From assembly GCA_023313575.1 (NCBI GenBank), contig JAJTTP010000001.1, forward strand, positions 1,240,001 through 1,304,000: a stretch of DNA of 64,000 bases, read 5' to 3'. Each line of letters begins with the position of its first letter. The stretch's first letter is position 1. The position numbers and the translations under genes were made by a program. The notes below the pieces were generated by a model. It saw nothing but the letters and a program-made list of their open reading frames with translations, did not search any database and was not told the origin of the DNA. The DNA is from Eutypella sp. D-1 (lineage: Eukaryota; Ascomycota; Sordariomycetes; Xylariales; Diatrypaceae). Shown here piece after piece: positions 12,024 through 24,997 of this stretch.

Positions 12024-13791
12024 AATCACTTCGCTATCTACAAAGGTAACCTGGTAGTGTTTCACTTGTTCATCCTATGATCCTTTTACATCATACAAAT
12101 AACAAAAAGCCCCCGGTTGGTCAGACAATGCTGATGTTCCGGAGCAAATAATTCATTGATCTTCAGGACTTCAAACTGCTAGTCTCGTCACACAGACGGT
12201 CGGAGGGTCGGGCAGACAGACAGGTCGGTTTTAAAACCTGTTTGCTTATTTTTTCTTTGCTCTCACAAGGACCATGGCCACCCATAACTTGTTGATTTGT
12301 ATCATCAAGACGTCTCTGCCATGACGTCAGTAAAAAAGGGACCAGCCTTATCCCATCTGCTCCCTGTCATACCCCGGATTTTCAGCCCCCAAATCCTAAA
12401 ATAGCATGATAGCATGGCGCTATCCCCCACCCCACTAACTGGCTGGGTTCCGGGCCCTTTCAAGGGCTTATCGAGATCTTTTCCGACCTGTCAACCATTC
12501 AGCTCCACGGCTGAGCTTAACAATGTAACCAGCACTGTCAGCCACTTTTCAAGATCGGTTTACGAATCGCCCGGACGCCTACAATCACCTAGCTACCCTA
12601 GGTAGGCTATCGGTTCCAAGGTTGGTCTCACTGTAAGGTGACGCTTAATAACAAGCCACGCTCATTAAGTCACAAGTGATCAATCAAGCCGCTAAATTTC
12701 AAGATCTTTACCTTCCAGAGCTACAACGACAATTCAAATTGTCCCAGACATGACCGCTTTATTAGCGCATGACACCCTGCGGGCGACTGAATTGTGGTCG
12801 CGATATAGGAGGCCCAGGTAACGCTGCGATGAGCGAAGTTAGGCATTGTGGAAGAGCTGGCGGGTGACGGTAATGTGCCGAAAATATCCAGACGGTTCTG
12901 CCATTGGATATTCGGACAGTTTTAATGCATTCACGATGCACGCTAGTGAGTAGATCGCTGACGCCCTTCTGTTCGACCGCAGTTATGACCAGTATGCGCG
13001 TGACCGTGTTCTTCGGGTATTGTAATCAATATTATAGGCAATGTCTCTTGATACTACGATATTACATATGTCTGGCTGTCTCACCGAAGGCTCGTCAGAT
13101 TTCATGTCTGTTCGTTCTCGAATAACTAGAATTATCTCAGCATGGCGGAAACAGAACGGGCGCCCGACTTAATAGAACGTAGCGACTTACAACCACCGAT
13201 ATAAGGATTGCGGTTCCAGCTTGTCGCTTCGTACTGCTGCGAGATTAATATCGCGTAATCACCCCCCCCCCCCCCCACAACTCCAACCCCAACGTGTTAT
13301 CCCCAGTATATTGTGAATCGAAGGCATGACAACTGAAGCATGCGGTCTATCTCCTTCCCTACTTCACTACATCGTTGTCGGCGCCGGTGGTGTTATCTTC
13401 TCTTCTCATACGACTCAGGATCGACGTATATACTTGAATGCATCGTGGAGCTCGGCATGTACGATAGCGTAGTAGAGTAGGTGGTCGCGGTATCTTCAAA
13501 TCGGCCGAGGTCAGGCATGCATTCCATATCTCCCCACTGTCGCGTTCCTGGCATAATTGAGTCATCGTGGTTTTATAGCGTTTACAATAGAGGGTCTTCA
13601 ACTTTGTGGACAACCAAACTCGAATTTAGTGTTAAAGAATATTCCAACCCCTGTAAGAAGTAGTGCATATGAGCATGGGCTGAGATCTGGAGTACGCAGT
13701 ACTGTGAAAAACAGGGGGAACAATGCAGAACCTTTTGGAGAGGCGAGAGGGGAAGGGGGTGGAGGCGTGTACCTGTCCAATAAGTCGGCGC

Positions 13792-13798
13792 TATATAT
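13792..13798 (+). promoter_or_regulatory. TATA-like box of the GH43-like gene
   Basis: TATATAT lies 102 nt upstream of the ATG at 13900, a reasonable spacing for a fungal core promoter. There is no independent support for the transcription start. Confidence 0.35.
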
Positions 13799-13899
13799 GC
13801 GAAATGCTTAAACTGGCCGTGAAGTCTTAAACTGGAAATAAAATCGCTTAAAGATACCCATTGTAACTATTTCACGTGAGCGAAAAATCCTTCGCGAAG

Positions 13900-15021
13900 A
13901 TGCGGCCGTTACTTTTGTTAATGACTGGCGTCGTCGTCACAGGTATCGTACAGGGGTGTGGGACGGACGAGGATTGTAGTCTGAACGGGATCTGCTCTGC
14001 ACTCGCGCATGAGTGTACCTGCGATGCGGGCTGGACCGGCGAAGACTGCGGTAGGCTCGACCTGCTGCCAGCAACCAGGTATACGGGGTATAACCATACC
14101 AACGTGACACTGCCGGACTACTACAGTGAGCAGGGCGGCAACTCGTCGTGGGGTGGCCAAATAATACAGGATCGGGAAGACGCAGGGCTGTTTCATCTCA
14201 TCACTAGTCAGTTCGCCTATGGCTGTGGCCTCTCGGCCTGGAGACCTTTCAGCAAAGTGATCCGGGCTGAAAGCAGGACGGGACCGGCAGGGCCATACCA
14301 CTACGCACAAGATGTCCTCGGGACATTTCGACATAATCCAACCGTTGTCTGGAGCCCCGCAGATGAGAAGTACTTGCTGCACACCATTGGCATCGAGACA
14401 GAGACCCCGGACTCCTGTAAATCGTATAAATGGGCAAACAACATCTCTGTGTCAAGCGCTCCTGACGTTAGAGGGCCGTGGTCGACTCCGCAACGGCTGC
14501 TTGATGGTACGAACCCGAGCGCGGTTCCTCTCTGGACCCCCGACAATGTCACCTCTGAGATCGCGCTAGGGGTCGAGGACGGCTTCATATACGTCGCGAA
14601 CAGCTTCACTGGGCCCTATTCCCTTGTGAACTCAATGCCGTGGAATACTTCGGATTACAGCGACACGTGGACGGAGGACCCCTTCTTATGGCGCGATAAG
14701 CGCGGTAATTGGCACATCCTCTGCCATTGGATGATCGATATTACGGAGCGCGGGGAGAAATTCCCACGGGTTGGCGGTCACATGTTCTCGAGGGGTTTGA
14801 CGGGGAACTGGACGTTCAAGACGCAGGAGGTCTACAACACGACCGTGCACTTTACCGATGGCGGGAGGACGGATTACTACCGGAGGGAGAGGCCGAAGTT
14901 GTTCTTCAGCGACGACGGGCACATGGCGCCCCTCTATCTCGTTAACGGCGTCCAGGAGTTCGACTCAAAGGCGAGCTACACCTTGATCCAGCCGATTGGA
15001 CAGCATTCAAAAGGCATTTGA
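13900..15021 (+). CDS. Secreted EGF-like plus GH43-type beta-propeller protein
   Basis: A single exon of 373 aa. The ATG at 13900 gives a signal peptide (MRPLLLLMTGVVVTGIVQG), whereas the frame upstream starts only with GTG. Directly after cleavage comes a cysteine-rich EGF-like module (residues about 20-51, CxxxGxC...CxCxxGWxGxxC). The rest looks like a five-bladed glycoside hydrolase clan GH-F/J propeller, with HNPTVVWSPADEKYLLHTIG near residue 137, DTWTEDPFLWRDKRGNWHIL near 257 and RRERPKLFFSDDGHMAPLYL near 328. At least seven N-glycosylation sequons are present. It probably acts outside the cell on a plant or fungal polysaccharide, with the EGF module as adhesive or spacer. The substrate is not predictable and the three catalytic acids cannot be assigned with certainty. 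Confidence 0.8.
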   Translation: MRPLLLLMTGVVVTGIVQGCGTDEDCSLNGICSALAHECTCDAGWTGEDCGRLDLLPATRYTGYNHTNVTLPDYYSEQGGNSSWGGQIIQDREDAGLFHLITSQFAYGCGLSAWRPFSKVIRAESRTGPAGPYHYAQDVLGTFRHNPTVVWSPADEKYLLHTIGIETETPDSCKSYKWANNISVSSAPDVRGPWSTPQRLLDGTNPSAVPLWTPDNVTSEIALGVEDGFIYVANSFTGPYSLVNSMPWNTSDYSDTWTEDPFLWRDKRGNWHILCHWMIDITERGEKFPRVGGHMFSRGLTGNWTFKTQEVYNTTVHFTDGGRTDYYRRERPKLFFSDDGHMAPLYLVNGVQEFDSKASYTLIQPIGQHSKGI

Positions 15022-15646
15022 AAGAGACATAGGTTTCTACAAAAGAGGCGACTTCGCAATGCAGTATCACTTGCGACTGGTTCGCTGATTCTCAGTATTA
15101 TATTAGAGACCTGGACATATTCATATAGTAGTTGAAAATAAGTAACTACTCGATATCCAATTGTTTTCAAGATCGTGGGTTTAGTGGACTAGGCGATTAG
15201 TCCTTTGCGGTGACAACTTTATCAAAAAGAAGGAAAAGAGAAAAAAAAAACAAAAGAAGTATATACAACAGCAACCAGATATTGACCGTCATCCGATGAG
15301 TAAATATTCGGGTCTTCGAAATGAAAAGCAAACAACAAAAGAAACACTAATACGCTGGTGTCATGTTTGTTATTGAACCCCCTATACCCAGACGCCAGGC
15401 TCGACAATAAAATCCAGAGAGAATCGCTTAATTACGATACAGCGGTCAAAGTCTCTCCTATTCAGACAATGAAGACAAGTAAACAAAGATAGGCCGTTAT
15501 GGCGACAAGTGACCAGTATCCACATTTCCAAGAACGAGGACGGATTTTGCATTTTACCTCTTTAATAGCATTATATGGTTCAATATATTGGCGTATATAT
15601 ACGTTTTAGTGGCGGGTATCTGGTTGCCACTACGGTGAGGGTCTGA
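15022..15646. other. Convergent 3' intergenic region
   Basis: Here the GH43-like gene (+) and the MFS gene (-) end towards each other over 625 bp. An A-rich stretch lies at about 15228-15260. No gene or strong hairpin is seen. Confidence 0.5.
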
Positions 15647-17888
15647 CTATGATATCCGCGGCAGAGTCGCGCTCTGCATATCGTCGTCGGCCAGAGTATC
15701 CGAGCCCTGGTCTTCGCCGGGGTCCCGGACCGGGACGACAGCGTAGCCCGGATCATCTTCCTTGAGGTACACTGTGCGTATGTGGATTAGCTTCAAACCA
15801 GGAGGATATTGACAAGGAGTATGGAGTAGGGAGAAAGATGCAAGGAGATGCAAAAAGAGGAGGCGGGCCGGCTCATGAAGTGAGATGGAGGGGGAGGGAA
15901 AGTGACTCACAATGTGGCCTGACGAACAGGCTGGCGATGAGCGCGAGGCCGAAAATGCTAGCCAGGAGAACGAAGAAGGCCTGAGGGAAGGACTCGACGG
16001 TAGCAGCGTAGAGGCCGTTAAATAGGATGGGAGAGACGACGCGGCCGAGGGCGTGGAGCAGACCGAGGGCGCCGAGTAACGAGCCCACGCGCTCCGCCGG
16101 CACGTGCTTGGTGATCGAGCTCTGGATAACGGCGCTGCCGATGCCGCCGAACGACGCCACCACGCCGCTCAGCACGAACAGGCTCCCTGTTCGCGCGAAC
16201 ACGTATCCCGTCAGTCCGACCAGGTCGCTCAGCAGTGCCACCCGCAGCAGCCAGACGTCGAGCTCGTCGGCGCCCGCGTTGGTCTCGACGTGCGGCGGTT
16301 CGGCCGTCGTCGGGGCACCGGAGGCCGCTTGCTGCTGCTGCTCTTGTTGTTGTTGCCGTAGTCGCTGTCGCATCGGCCGGATCCGGAACACGTAGTTCAC
16401 GATGGGGAAGAGACACATGAGGACGAAGACGCGGACGAGGCTGGTGACGGAGACGAACTGCGACGCCTCGAGCGTGCCCCAGTCGAACATGTATTCGGAG
16501 TAGAGGATGGTGACGGTGCCGGCGCCTATGGCGGTCGACATGATGATGGCGTCGACGCCGGCCAGGAGGATGATGTTGCGCCGGAGGGCGCGGTTCGAGG
16601 GCCCGCGGGGGGTCAGCATCCGGAGCGGGGCGAGGGGGTTGGCGCCCAGGAGAGCCGGGAGCCAGGTGCCGGCGCCGAGGCTGTCGTTGAGGAAGCCGGC
16701 GGCGCGGGGCCCCGCCGCGCGGGCGAGGAAGTCGGGGAGGCCCGCGCGCAGGTTCTCAGCGGCGGCGGCGCGCTCGGCGCGGTGCTTCTCGCGCGCGAGC
16801 CGCTGGCGCTTCTTCGAGAGCGACTCGGGCGCCACCAGGTAGACGAAGGTGATGAAGAACACATGGCAGGCCAGCGTCACGTAGAAGATGGACAGCAGCT
16901 CGCCGGTCCACTTGACGAAGTAGCCGGCGAGGAGCGGGCCGAAGGCCAGTCCCGTGAACAGACACGCGTGCAGGTAGGCGATGTGGACGCCCCGCCGGGA
17001 CGGCGGCGAGCAGTCGCTCGTGTACGAGTGGCTGAGCAGGCTCCCGGCCGTGAACGAGCCCGTGATGCCGTCGAAGAATGCGCCCAGGATGAGCCACTGG
17101 TACGAGACAGTTTCCGAGTACTTGGCCGCTAGGATGGTGATGATCTCGTTGAGCACGCCGCCGCATGACGCGATCGCCATCAGTCGCTTGCGACCGTACC
17201 GGTCGGACAGCGACCCCAGCTTGGGCGCCGTTAGCGCGCTTAGCGTGCCCGTCAATACGCTCAGCACCAGCGTGAAGGTCGCCACGTCCCTCTGGACGCC
17301 GGGGATGTTGCACTGCGGGTTATCAGAGCCCAGTGCAATAGGGGCGTCGGGAACTTGCCGGTCGGCGAAGTACTGCCGGCACACAAGATCGACGATCCTG
17401 CGGAACGTTCACCCTCGGTTAGCCGATCATAGATTCAAATCTGCGGAGAAGATGCGGAGGGGGGGGGGGGCGAACGGTGCGAGCCGATCGGCATTCGACG
17501 ATGCAGGATCTTGCGTGCGGTTTCTTGCGCATGAGATCACACGAAGCCACCTTGCCCACCACATGCACGTGGACGTATGAACATGTGAGACTTACAGGTT
17601 AAGCTTTGGCACGAGGGAGCCGCCGAATGCGAGCGTGAAGAGGAAATAGGGCCCGATCAGCCAGTATATCGACGGTCGGTGATACCATGGTAAGCCCTCG
17701 AAGTCTGCGGCCCCATCCCAGCTCGGTTTCGTGAATGACGATGCGTCGGCATCATCATTGCTGTTGTCGTCCCGTCTAGCGTCGCTGAGTAGCGACGTGG
17801 ATTCCGATGCCGGCGATTCGACCCTTTCCGCATCTATGAGAAGGATCCGGCCGCCGCCATGTTTACTTGGTTGCGCCTCGCTTGTCAT
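15647..17888 (-). CDS. Major facilitator superfamily transporter
   Basis: Three exons, 17888-17596, 17397-15911 and 15771-15647, give 634 aa. Joins read KLNL-IVDLVCRQYF and FVRPH-LYLKEDDPGY, both in frame. About 70 polar N-terminal residues precede the first membrane helix (YWLIGPYFLFTLAFGGSLV). The MFS signature motif A is clear as GSLSDRYGRKRLM in the loop between helices 2 and 3. A long charged loop (ESLSKKRQRLAREKHRAERA onwards) separates the halves, and a Gln-rich patch (RQQQQEQQQQ) sits in the second half before a further group of helices. It is typical of fungal tetracycline-transporter-like MFS proteins at the plasma or vacuolar membrane. The substrate is unknown. Intron 1 contains a run of 12 G (plus strand), and the nearby exon is very GC-rich. 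Confidence 0.9.
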
Positions 17889-19489
17889 CGTCGCAGGTGT
17901 TGCGCGCCGTACCTAAATTAACTCGCAGCAGCCGCCGTCGTCACCAGGTCCTATGATTCTTGCGTCTAATCGGTTCGGCCCGTCGACTGAAGCTCGCGAC
18001 AGGGATTTTCGTTGTCGGAGGTCCGAATTCCGCCTAGCGATCAAAATTCGTGGATTTATAAATAAGGAACGAATGAATACAATAATTTTCTCCTTTTTTT
18101 TGTTTTTGTTTTTGAGCAGATCGATTTTCTTAAGGCTGTTCTTCCTACCGCCGTGAATGTTTTCCCCTTTCTCTTTTCTTTCTTTTTTTTTTTTCTCTCG
18201 GTAGACCAAGGTAGAGACAATCATCGACCCGGTGGTCCTTTAGTCATAATGGTCCGATGCGAAACAACCAGTGTTCTCCTCTCAACAACGGACTATGTTT
18301 CTTATGTGTGACCTCAGCAACCGAATTCTGGGGGGTCACAATGGCGTCGATGGTGTATCTCGCTCCATTCCAGGGAACAACTGCCCAACTGGTCTACCTT
18401 AAGTGAGACTTTGGAATGCGGGTGTTGATGAGGTCCGATAAACACATCGTGGCTATGGAACCTTTTTAACCTTTTAATAGAACAAGTTAGTTATCAATGC
18501 TAACTAACAGAGCCCAGACTTTGAATGTGGGATTCTTGGTAAGCAGTTGAAGCTAACTATCTATAAAGGTACTAGCTAAACTATTGTCGCTAGTTAGAAA
18601 CCTTGGAGTATAATAAGATTGACAACTTTAAACGGAACAAGGATAGACGGACATCGGCCGGACATAATCTTTCGAATCCGAAACCAAAATCCCATCATAT
18701 GGAGGTCTCTACTGTACGTAATGAGGAGTGTGGGCCACGCTGGCCAAACGCCAACAGCCACACACGTCGATCGGGAATCACAATGATGCACACCATCGCA
18801 GGAACAGGAACAGGGGTCTCGAAGCCCGGGGTCTTACCTGATTGGGCGCCCTAGACTCGCTGCGACCAGGCGAGTCTCACCACGTCAGCATCGGTGCCGC
18901 GGAAGAGTTCGCTTCTTTTCCTTCGATACTCTTCGTTGTCCGCCAGACCTGGGCTCCTAGGCGAAGGGACAGAGGGGAAGGTGGAAGTGGGGGGAGTCTG
19001 TTTGTCTGTCAGTCAGACAGATAGGTAGATATGCCTGTACATATCGTCATCGGCTCGGAATGGACATACGAAGGTTACATATTGGCTACCCTGAGAGAGT
19101 CATGTCGGGGTTGTCAGATAACAAACCTGCCTGCCAGTTTTTGTTATTGGCCAATTTCAAGGGCCAACAACTTCGATGACGCACGTTGCTACCGTATCGC
19201 CGGTCGCTTATCATTGCGAAGCCACATTACATTTGTAGTAAGCGCCGCACAGTGAGTTGATTTTCGGCTGAAGTCCCAGGGTTTGTGAAGTTTATTTCGC
19301 CGCCGGGCCCAATTAGATGCCCGCGAGATCCGTTTATGCATGATTGGTGAAGCCCTACACGTGCGCCCCCACGAACGTTATTTGAGTTACACATGTAGAT
19401 GTTGGTACAGGATATCCGAAGGAGGGATAGATAGACGTCGACACATATCCAAAAAAAAAAACCAAAAAACCATATATATGTCATGTCAT
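17889..19489. other. Intergenic: MFS promoter and HEM15 3' flank
   Basis: This 1.6 kb has pyrimidine-rich runs at about 18088-18196 just upstream of the MFS start (minus strand) and an A-rich tract at 19450-19470 next to the ferrochelatase stop. Only short overlapping frames occur and no gene is recognised. Confidence 0.5.
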
Positions 19490-20974
<1,485 letters not shown>

Positions 20975-22003
20975 TTGTGCAGCTACCTAGGTAATCAATT
21001 AAAACTTATTTATTCCCTTGGGCTTGAAGCGACGGGTTCGAGGGAGTGTCTTTGGGATTTTCTTCTGCTAAGTACTTAGAATTATGGATGTAGATCGGGA
21101 ATCTAGGGGACTAAGTACTACTTGTAGTAAAGCTAACCTGGAACCTTAGTATACTCGTGTAAGGAACTAGTACCTACCTAGTAGGTAGGCAATGTCGAGG
21201 TAAGTAATAGACGGGATATCACTGGCTGAATATATCTGCTTTTGTTGGATCCCATATGATTGGGCCAGATCTGCTAGTTATATAGCGATGACAGCATAGG
21301 ATTTTTAGATTCGAGATCTCGGTCTCGGGGTTTTCGGATCGGCTTAAATTGTCACTACTAAAGCACTTGAACTACTCCGTACATACAGTGGACCTTGCCA
21401 GCTTGCCAGCTTGCTTATAGCAGGAGCTGAGTAAACTTGTGTCGGCGCAAAGCCCTCCGGTATGTCTTCCCAGCTGTTGCTTTACCTACCTAGGTACCTA
21501 GGTAGTATAGGTACCTCAGTAGGTAAAGTTGCATCTTCAGTGAGGTCCTAACGGGCCATGCAGATAACTGCAAATATGTACTTATCCTATGTAGGTAGGT
21601 AGGCAGCGAGGTACTATGTACTTCGTACTTGTGCACTTTAGGTAGAAAGTCACATGAGGTCGTGATTGCCTGGCAGGAATTCCATTAATGAGGGAACCAT
21701 CATGAAACGCGCCGCACCGCGACTTCTGCCTGATTCGCGCCTGCCAGCTAACTGGAGCTAGTTTGAGACCTGCGATTCTTGGCATGCCAGTAACTTCAGG
21801 AACGTCCGAAAACATAACCTGAGTACTTATTCTCAACCCATCCCTTATTTATTTGCATACCTCAGTGTTTTTCTCACCCTAAAATGAACAGCTTTTAATC
21901 CAGTTCATTCTTACACGTCTCACTGATTTTTAGAGGGTTTCGTACCACGAAACCGGACCCCCAGCCCTCCCGGCCCCCGAATCAATTTCAACAACACATC
22001 GCC
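20975..22003. promoter_or_regulatory. Shared HEM15/KU70 upstream region with TACCTAGGTA palindromes
   Basis: This 1,029 bp separates two divergent start codons and must carry both promoters. It contains three exact TACCTAGGTA palindromes (20984, and the overlapping pair 21487 and 21495) plus many GTAGGTAGG and GTACCTACC fragments. The 20984 copy is only 10 nt upstream of the HEM15 ATG, so it probably lies in the 5' UTR. Whether the motif is regulatory is unknown. Confidence 0.55.
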
Positions 22004-24076
22004 ATGGCGGATAGGGGTGATTATGAGAGGCGCGATGAGGAGGAAGAGGAGGAGGATGAGCTTGGCGAAGCTGTAAGTAATCCCCTTTCTATGCTCAGAC
22101 CTATTCACCATTCACTAAGACTCTCCGCAGGACTACAAGGCGCAGAAAGATGCTGTCATATTCGCTATCGAGGTCAGCGAATCTATGCTGAAACCACCAC
22201 CGGCTTCGGAGGACAAGAAGGCCGATAGAGACTCGGCAGTATCCGCCGCATTGAAGTGTGCGTATCAGGTGATGCAGCAGCGCATTATCTCGAACCCGAA
22301 AGACATGATGGGTATCATGTTCTTCGGTACTGAGAAGTCGAGATATAAAGAGGAGAACGGCAGCATCAACACGAACTATCCTCACTGCTACGTCTATTCT
22401 GATCTAGATGTGCCCTCGGCCGGTGATGTCAAGGCACTCAAATACCTCGTTGAGGAGGGCGAAGACCCCGACGACGTTCTTGTCCCGTCAACGGAGACCG
22501 TGGAGCTGAGGAATGTGCTGTTTTGTGCGAACCAGATGTTCGTGACAAAGGCGCCCAACTTCGGATCACGCAGGCTTTTCATTATCACCGACAACGATGA
22601 CCCACCTGCGGACTTTAAAGACGGCGCTCCTGTTCGGGCAAAGGATCTTTACGATCTTGGTGGTACCATCGAGCTATTCCCGATTACTCGGGGCGATGCC
22701 AAGTTCGACCTCTCCAAGTTCTACAGTGTAATTTGATACCCCCTTCCCCCCGTTTCTTCCACCTGGTGGGCCCGAACTAACACACACAGGATATCATATT
22801 TCATGACCCAGCCGCCGAGGAAACAAGCCCCTATCAAGTCACCACATCCAAGTCGGGTGACGGCCTGACCTTGCTAAGTTCGCTGGTTTCCAACATCAAC
22901 TCGAAGCAAACACCGAAACGCGCATATTTCTCCAAGATGACCTTTGAGCTGGGCCCCGGTTTACAAATCTCAGTGAAGGGGTATAACGTGATTCATAAGC
23001 AGGCGCCGGCACGGAGCTGCTATGTTTGGCTTGAAGACGAAAAGGCGCAGATAGCCGTAAGCCATACGATCCGGATTGCTGAAGACACGGCCAAGCCGAC
23101 AGAACCCAAACAAGAGAAGAGAGCCTACAAATTCGGAGGCGAGTACGTGTATTTCGACGAGGAGGACATCCGAAAGAAGATCAAGAGGTTTGAGGACCCG
23201 ATCATCCGCATCATAGGCTTCAAGGATCGCTCGCTCCTCAGCTTCTGGGCCTCGTTGAAGAAATCCATATTCATCTATCCCAGCGAAGAAGTTTTCGTTG
23301 GATCTACGCGGGTCTTTTCGGCCCTATGGAAGTCGCTGCTGGATTCTAACAAGATCGGTATAGCCTGGCATATCGCTAGAGCCAACGGAAATCCACAGCT
23401 GGTTGCCATCATACCCTCAAGATCCCAGTCAGATGAAGATTCGGGAACCCGGTTCTTGCCTGCTGGGCTCTGGTTATATCCTCTTCCTACTGTGGACGAT
23501 CTTCGGAACGGCCCTGATTACAAGCCGATTGCGAGGACAACCAAAGAGCTAACCGAGCGCATGAGCCGTATCATCGGGCAGCTACAGTTGCCGGGCGCGG
23601 CATACAACCCGACGAGGTATCCTAACCCGGCACTGCAGTGGCACTACAAGATCCTCCAGGCCCTTGCGTTGGAAGAAGAGGTTCCGGAGAAGCCCGAAGA
23701 TGCCACCCTGCCGAAGTATCGCGCAATCCACAAGCGAAGCGGCAGGGACATACAGGAGTGGTCGGAGACGGCGGACGAGGTTCTGACTAAATTGGAAGAG
23801 GAAATGGGCATCAAGAGAGAATTGGAGGTGGATAGTGCAGAGGAAGAGGTGCGGCCCAAGGCGAAAAGGGCAAGGGCAGCGACACCGAAGACAGGCGGGG
23901 GCGGGGGCGGGGGCATCACCAATGCCGAACTAAAGAAGCGGAGCGCGGCCGACACGCTGTCGAAGCTTACGGTAGCCGACCTCAAGGTCGCGATGGGCGA
24001 GCGAGGCCTAGAGACGAAGGGTCTCAAGAAAGACCTGGTGGAACGACTCGAGCAATGGGTCGAGGATAACATATAA
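22004..24076 (+). CDS. KU70: Ku70 subunit of the DNA end-binding Ku heterodimer
   Basis: Three exons (22004-22072, 22131-22727, 22790-24076) give 650 aa. The ATG stands in a good context (gccATGG). After an acidic start ([13 protein letters not shown]) comes the von Willebrand A-like domain beginning [14 protein letters not shown]. The Ku beta-barrel core follows ([38 protein letters not shown]), then the Ku C-terminal arm ([20 protein letters not shown]), a poly-Gly linker and a SAP domain ([20 protein letters not shown]) at residues about 610-650. The product binds DNA double-strand ends in the nucleus with Ku80 and starts non-homologous end joining. It also protects telomeres in fungi. No defect is visible. 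Confidence 0.97.
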
Positions 24077-24997
24077 ACATGTAATGTAACCAACCCTGGG
24101 TTACCTAAAGCTGGGCCATGCATTTATTTACCTGTGCTTGGAAGGAATGGCTTTTTTTTTACTTTATAGTGTGCACCTACTGAGTGTCACGGCGTATGGA
24201 TAGGAATCTCAAGGCGGAAGGGAAGCCGCGAAGGCTATGATCAATGCGATATTTCTCAGTTGATATTGATGTTGGGCTGTCATCCTCCTGGCGTTTTCTA
24301 CCCCCCCTGAAATGCACCTGAAATGCACCTGAAATACAATTGTACATATGGACTGGTTTAGAGCTAGCCCTAGGCAACTACTCTAGAGCTCTAGGTAGCT
24401 GCCCAGGCTTGCCTGCCTACCTCAGGTAGGTACTTAAGGTGGGAGAGTAGAAGGTGACGAGCTGGAATCATGAGTGCACCTACGTAGTTTAAACCCCCAC
24501 TAGCGAGAGTACACTGTATGTACCTGGGCAGCTTAGCCGTTCCTAAATAAGTACGTACCTGTATGTCACGTTCGCGTCACCTCCAAAAGCTGCTGAAGTA
24601 TGTACCTAGGTATGTAACTACAAGGTAGAATCGCGGAAACTGCAACCAACAAACGGTGTAGCCCCACGTATTGCCCTACCTACAACCTACAGTAGTGTAG
24701 CTTGGTACCTAGCTAAGTACCAGGTAGTAGCTAAAGCAGCCCTGCACCTGCAGCTATTGGGGTAGATTGCTAAAGTTAGAGCAATAGGTAACTTTTTGAT
24801 TTCAACCAGTTTAAACCAACCACCAAACCCTCCCAATCCATCGATTTCTCGTCGCGCGCAATCCCCAGAAACAACGAACCGAAGGCGAAGGGGGAAAAGA
24901 AAAGGAGCGCGCGTTCGGCGTCGCCACCCCATAACCGAGGGAATCGATTGGTACTGGAGATAATACTTTAATTTTAGGGAAAGAGAAAAAAAAAAAG
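24077..24997. other. Intergenic between KU70 and the Zn2Cys6 gene
   Basis: An 11-nt direct repeat (CCTGAAATGCA twice, then CCTGAAATACA) lies at 24306-24338. An exact TACCTAGGTA palindrome is at 24603-24612, with many related GTACCT and AGGTAGG fragments between 24390 and 24730. The last 20 nt before the next ATG are A-rich. No gene is seen. Confidence 0.55.

Larger units (their letters stand above)
10667..13899. other. Long intergenic region with G/C homopolymers
   Basis: This 3.2 kb lies between two divergent genes (amidoligase and the GH43-like gene). It contains a 9-nt direct repeat (ACGAAATGA three times, 11158-11184), a G17-A-G6-A-G6 tract at 11993-12023, a palindromic CRE-type octamer TGACGTCA at 12322-12329 and a run of 15 C at 13262-13276. 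One weak open frame is listed separately. No family resemblance was found in the rest. Confidence 0.55.

Noticed and set aside
16507..17580. Several long frames on both strands over the MFS gene
   Set aside because: They are shadows of the GC-rich exon 2; only the minus frame with motif A and membrane helices makes sense.
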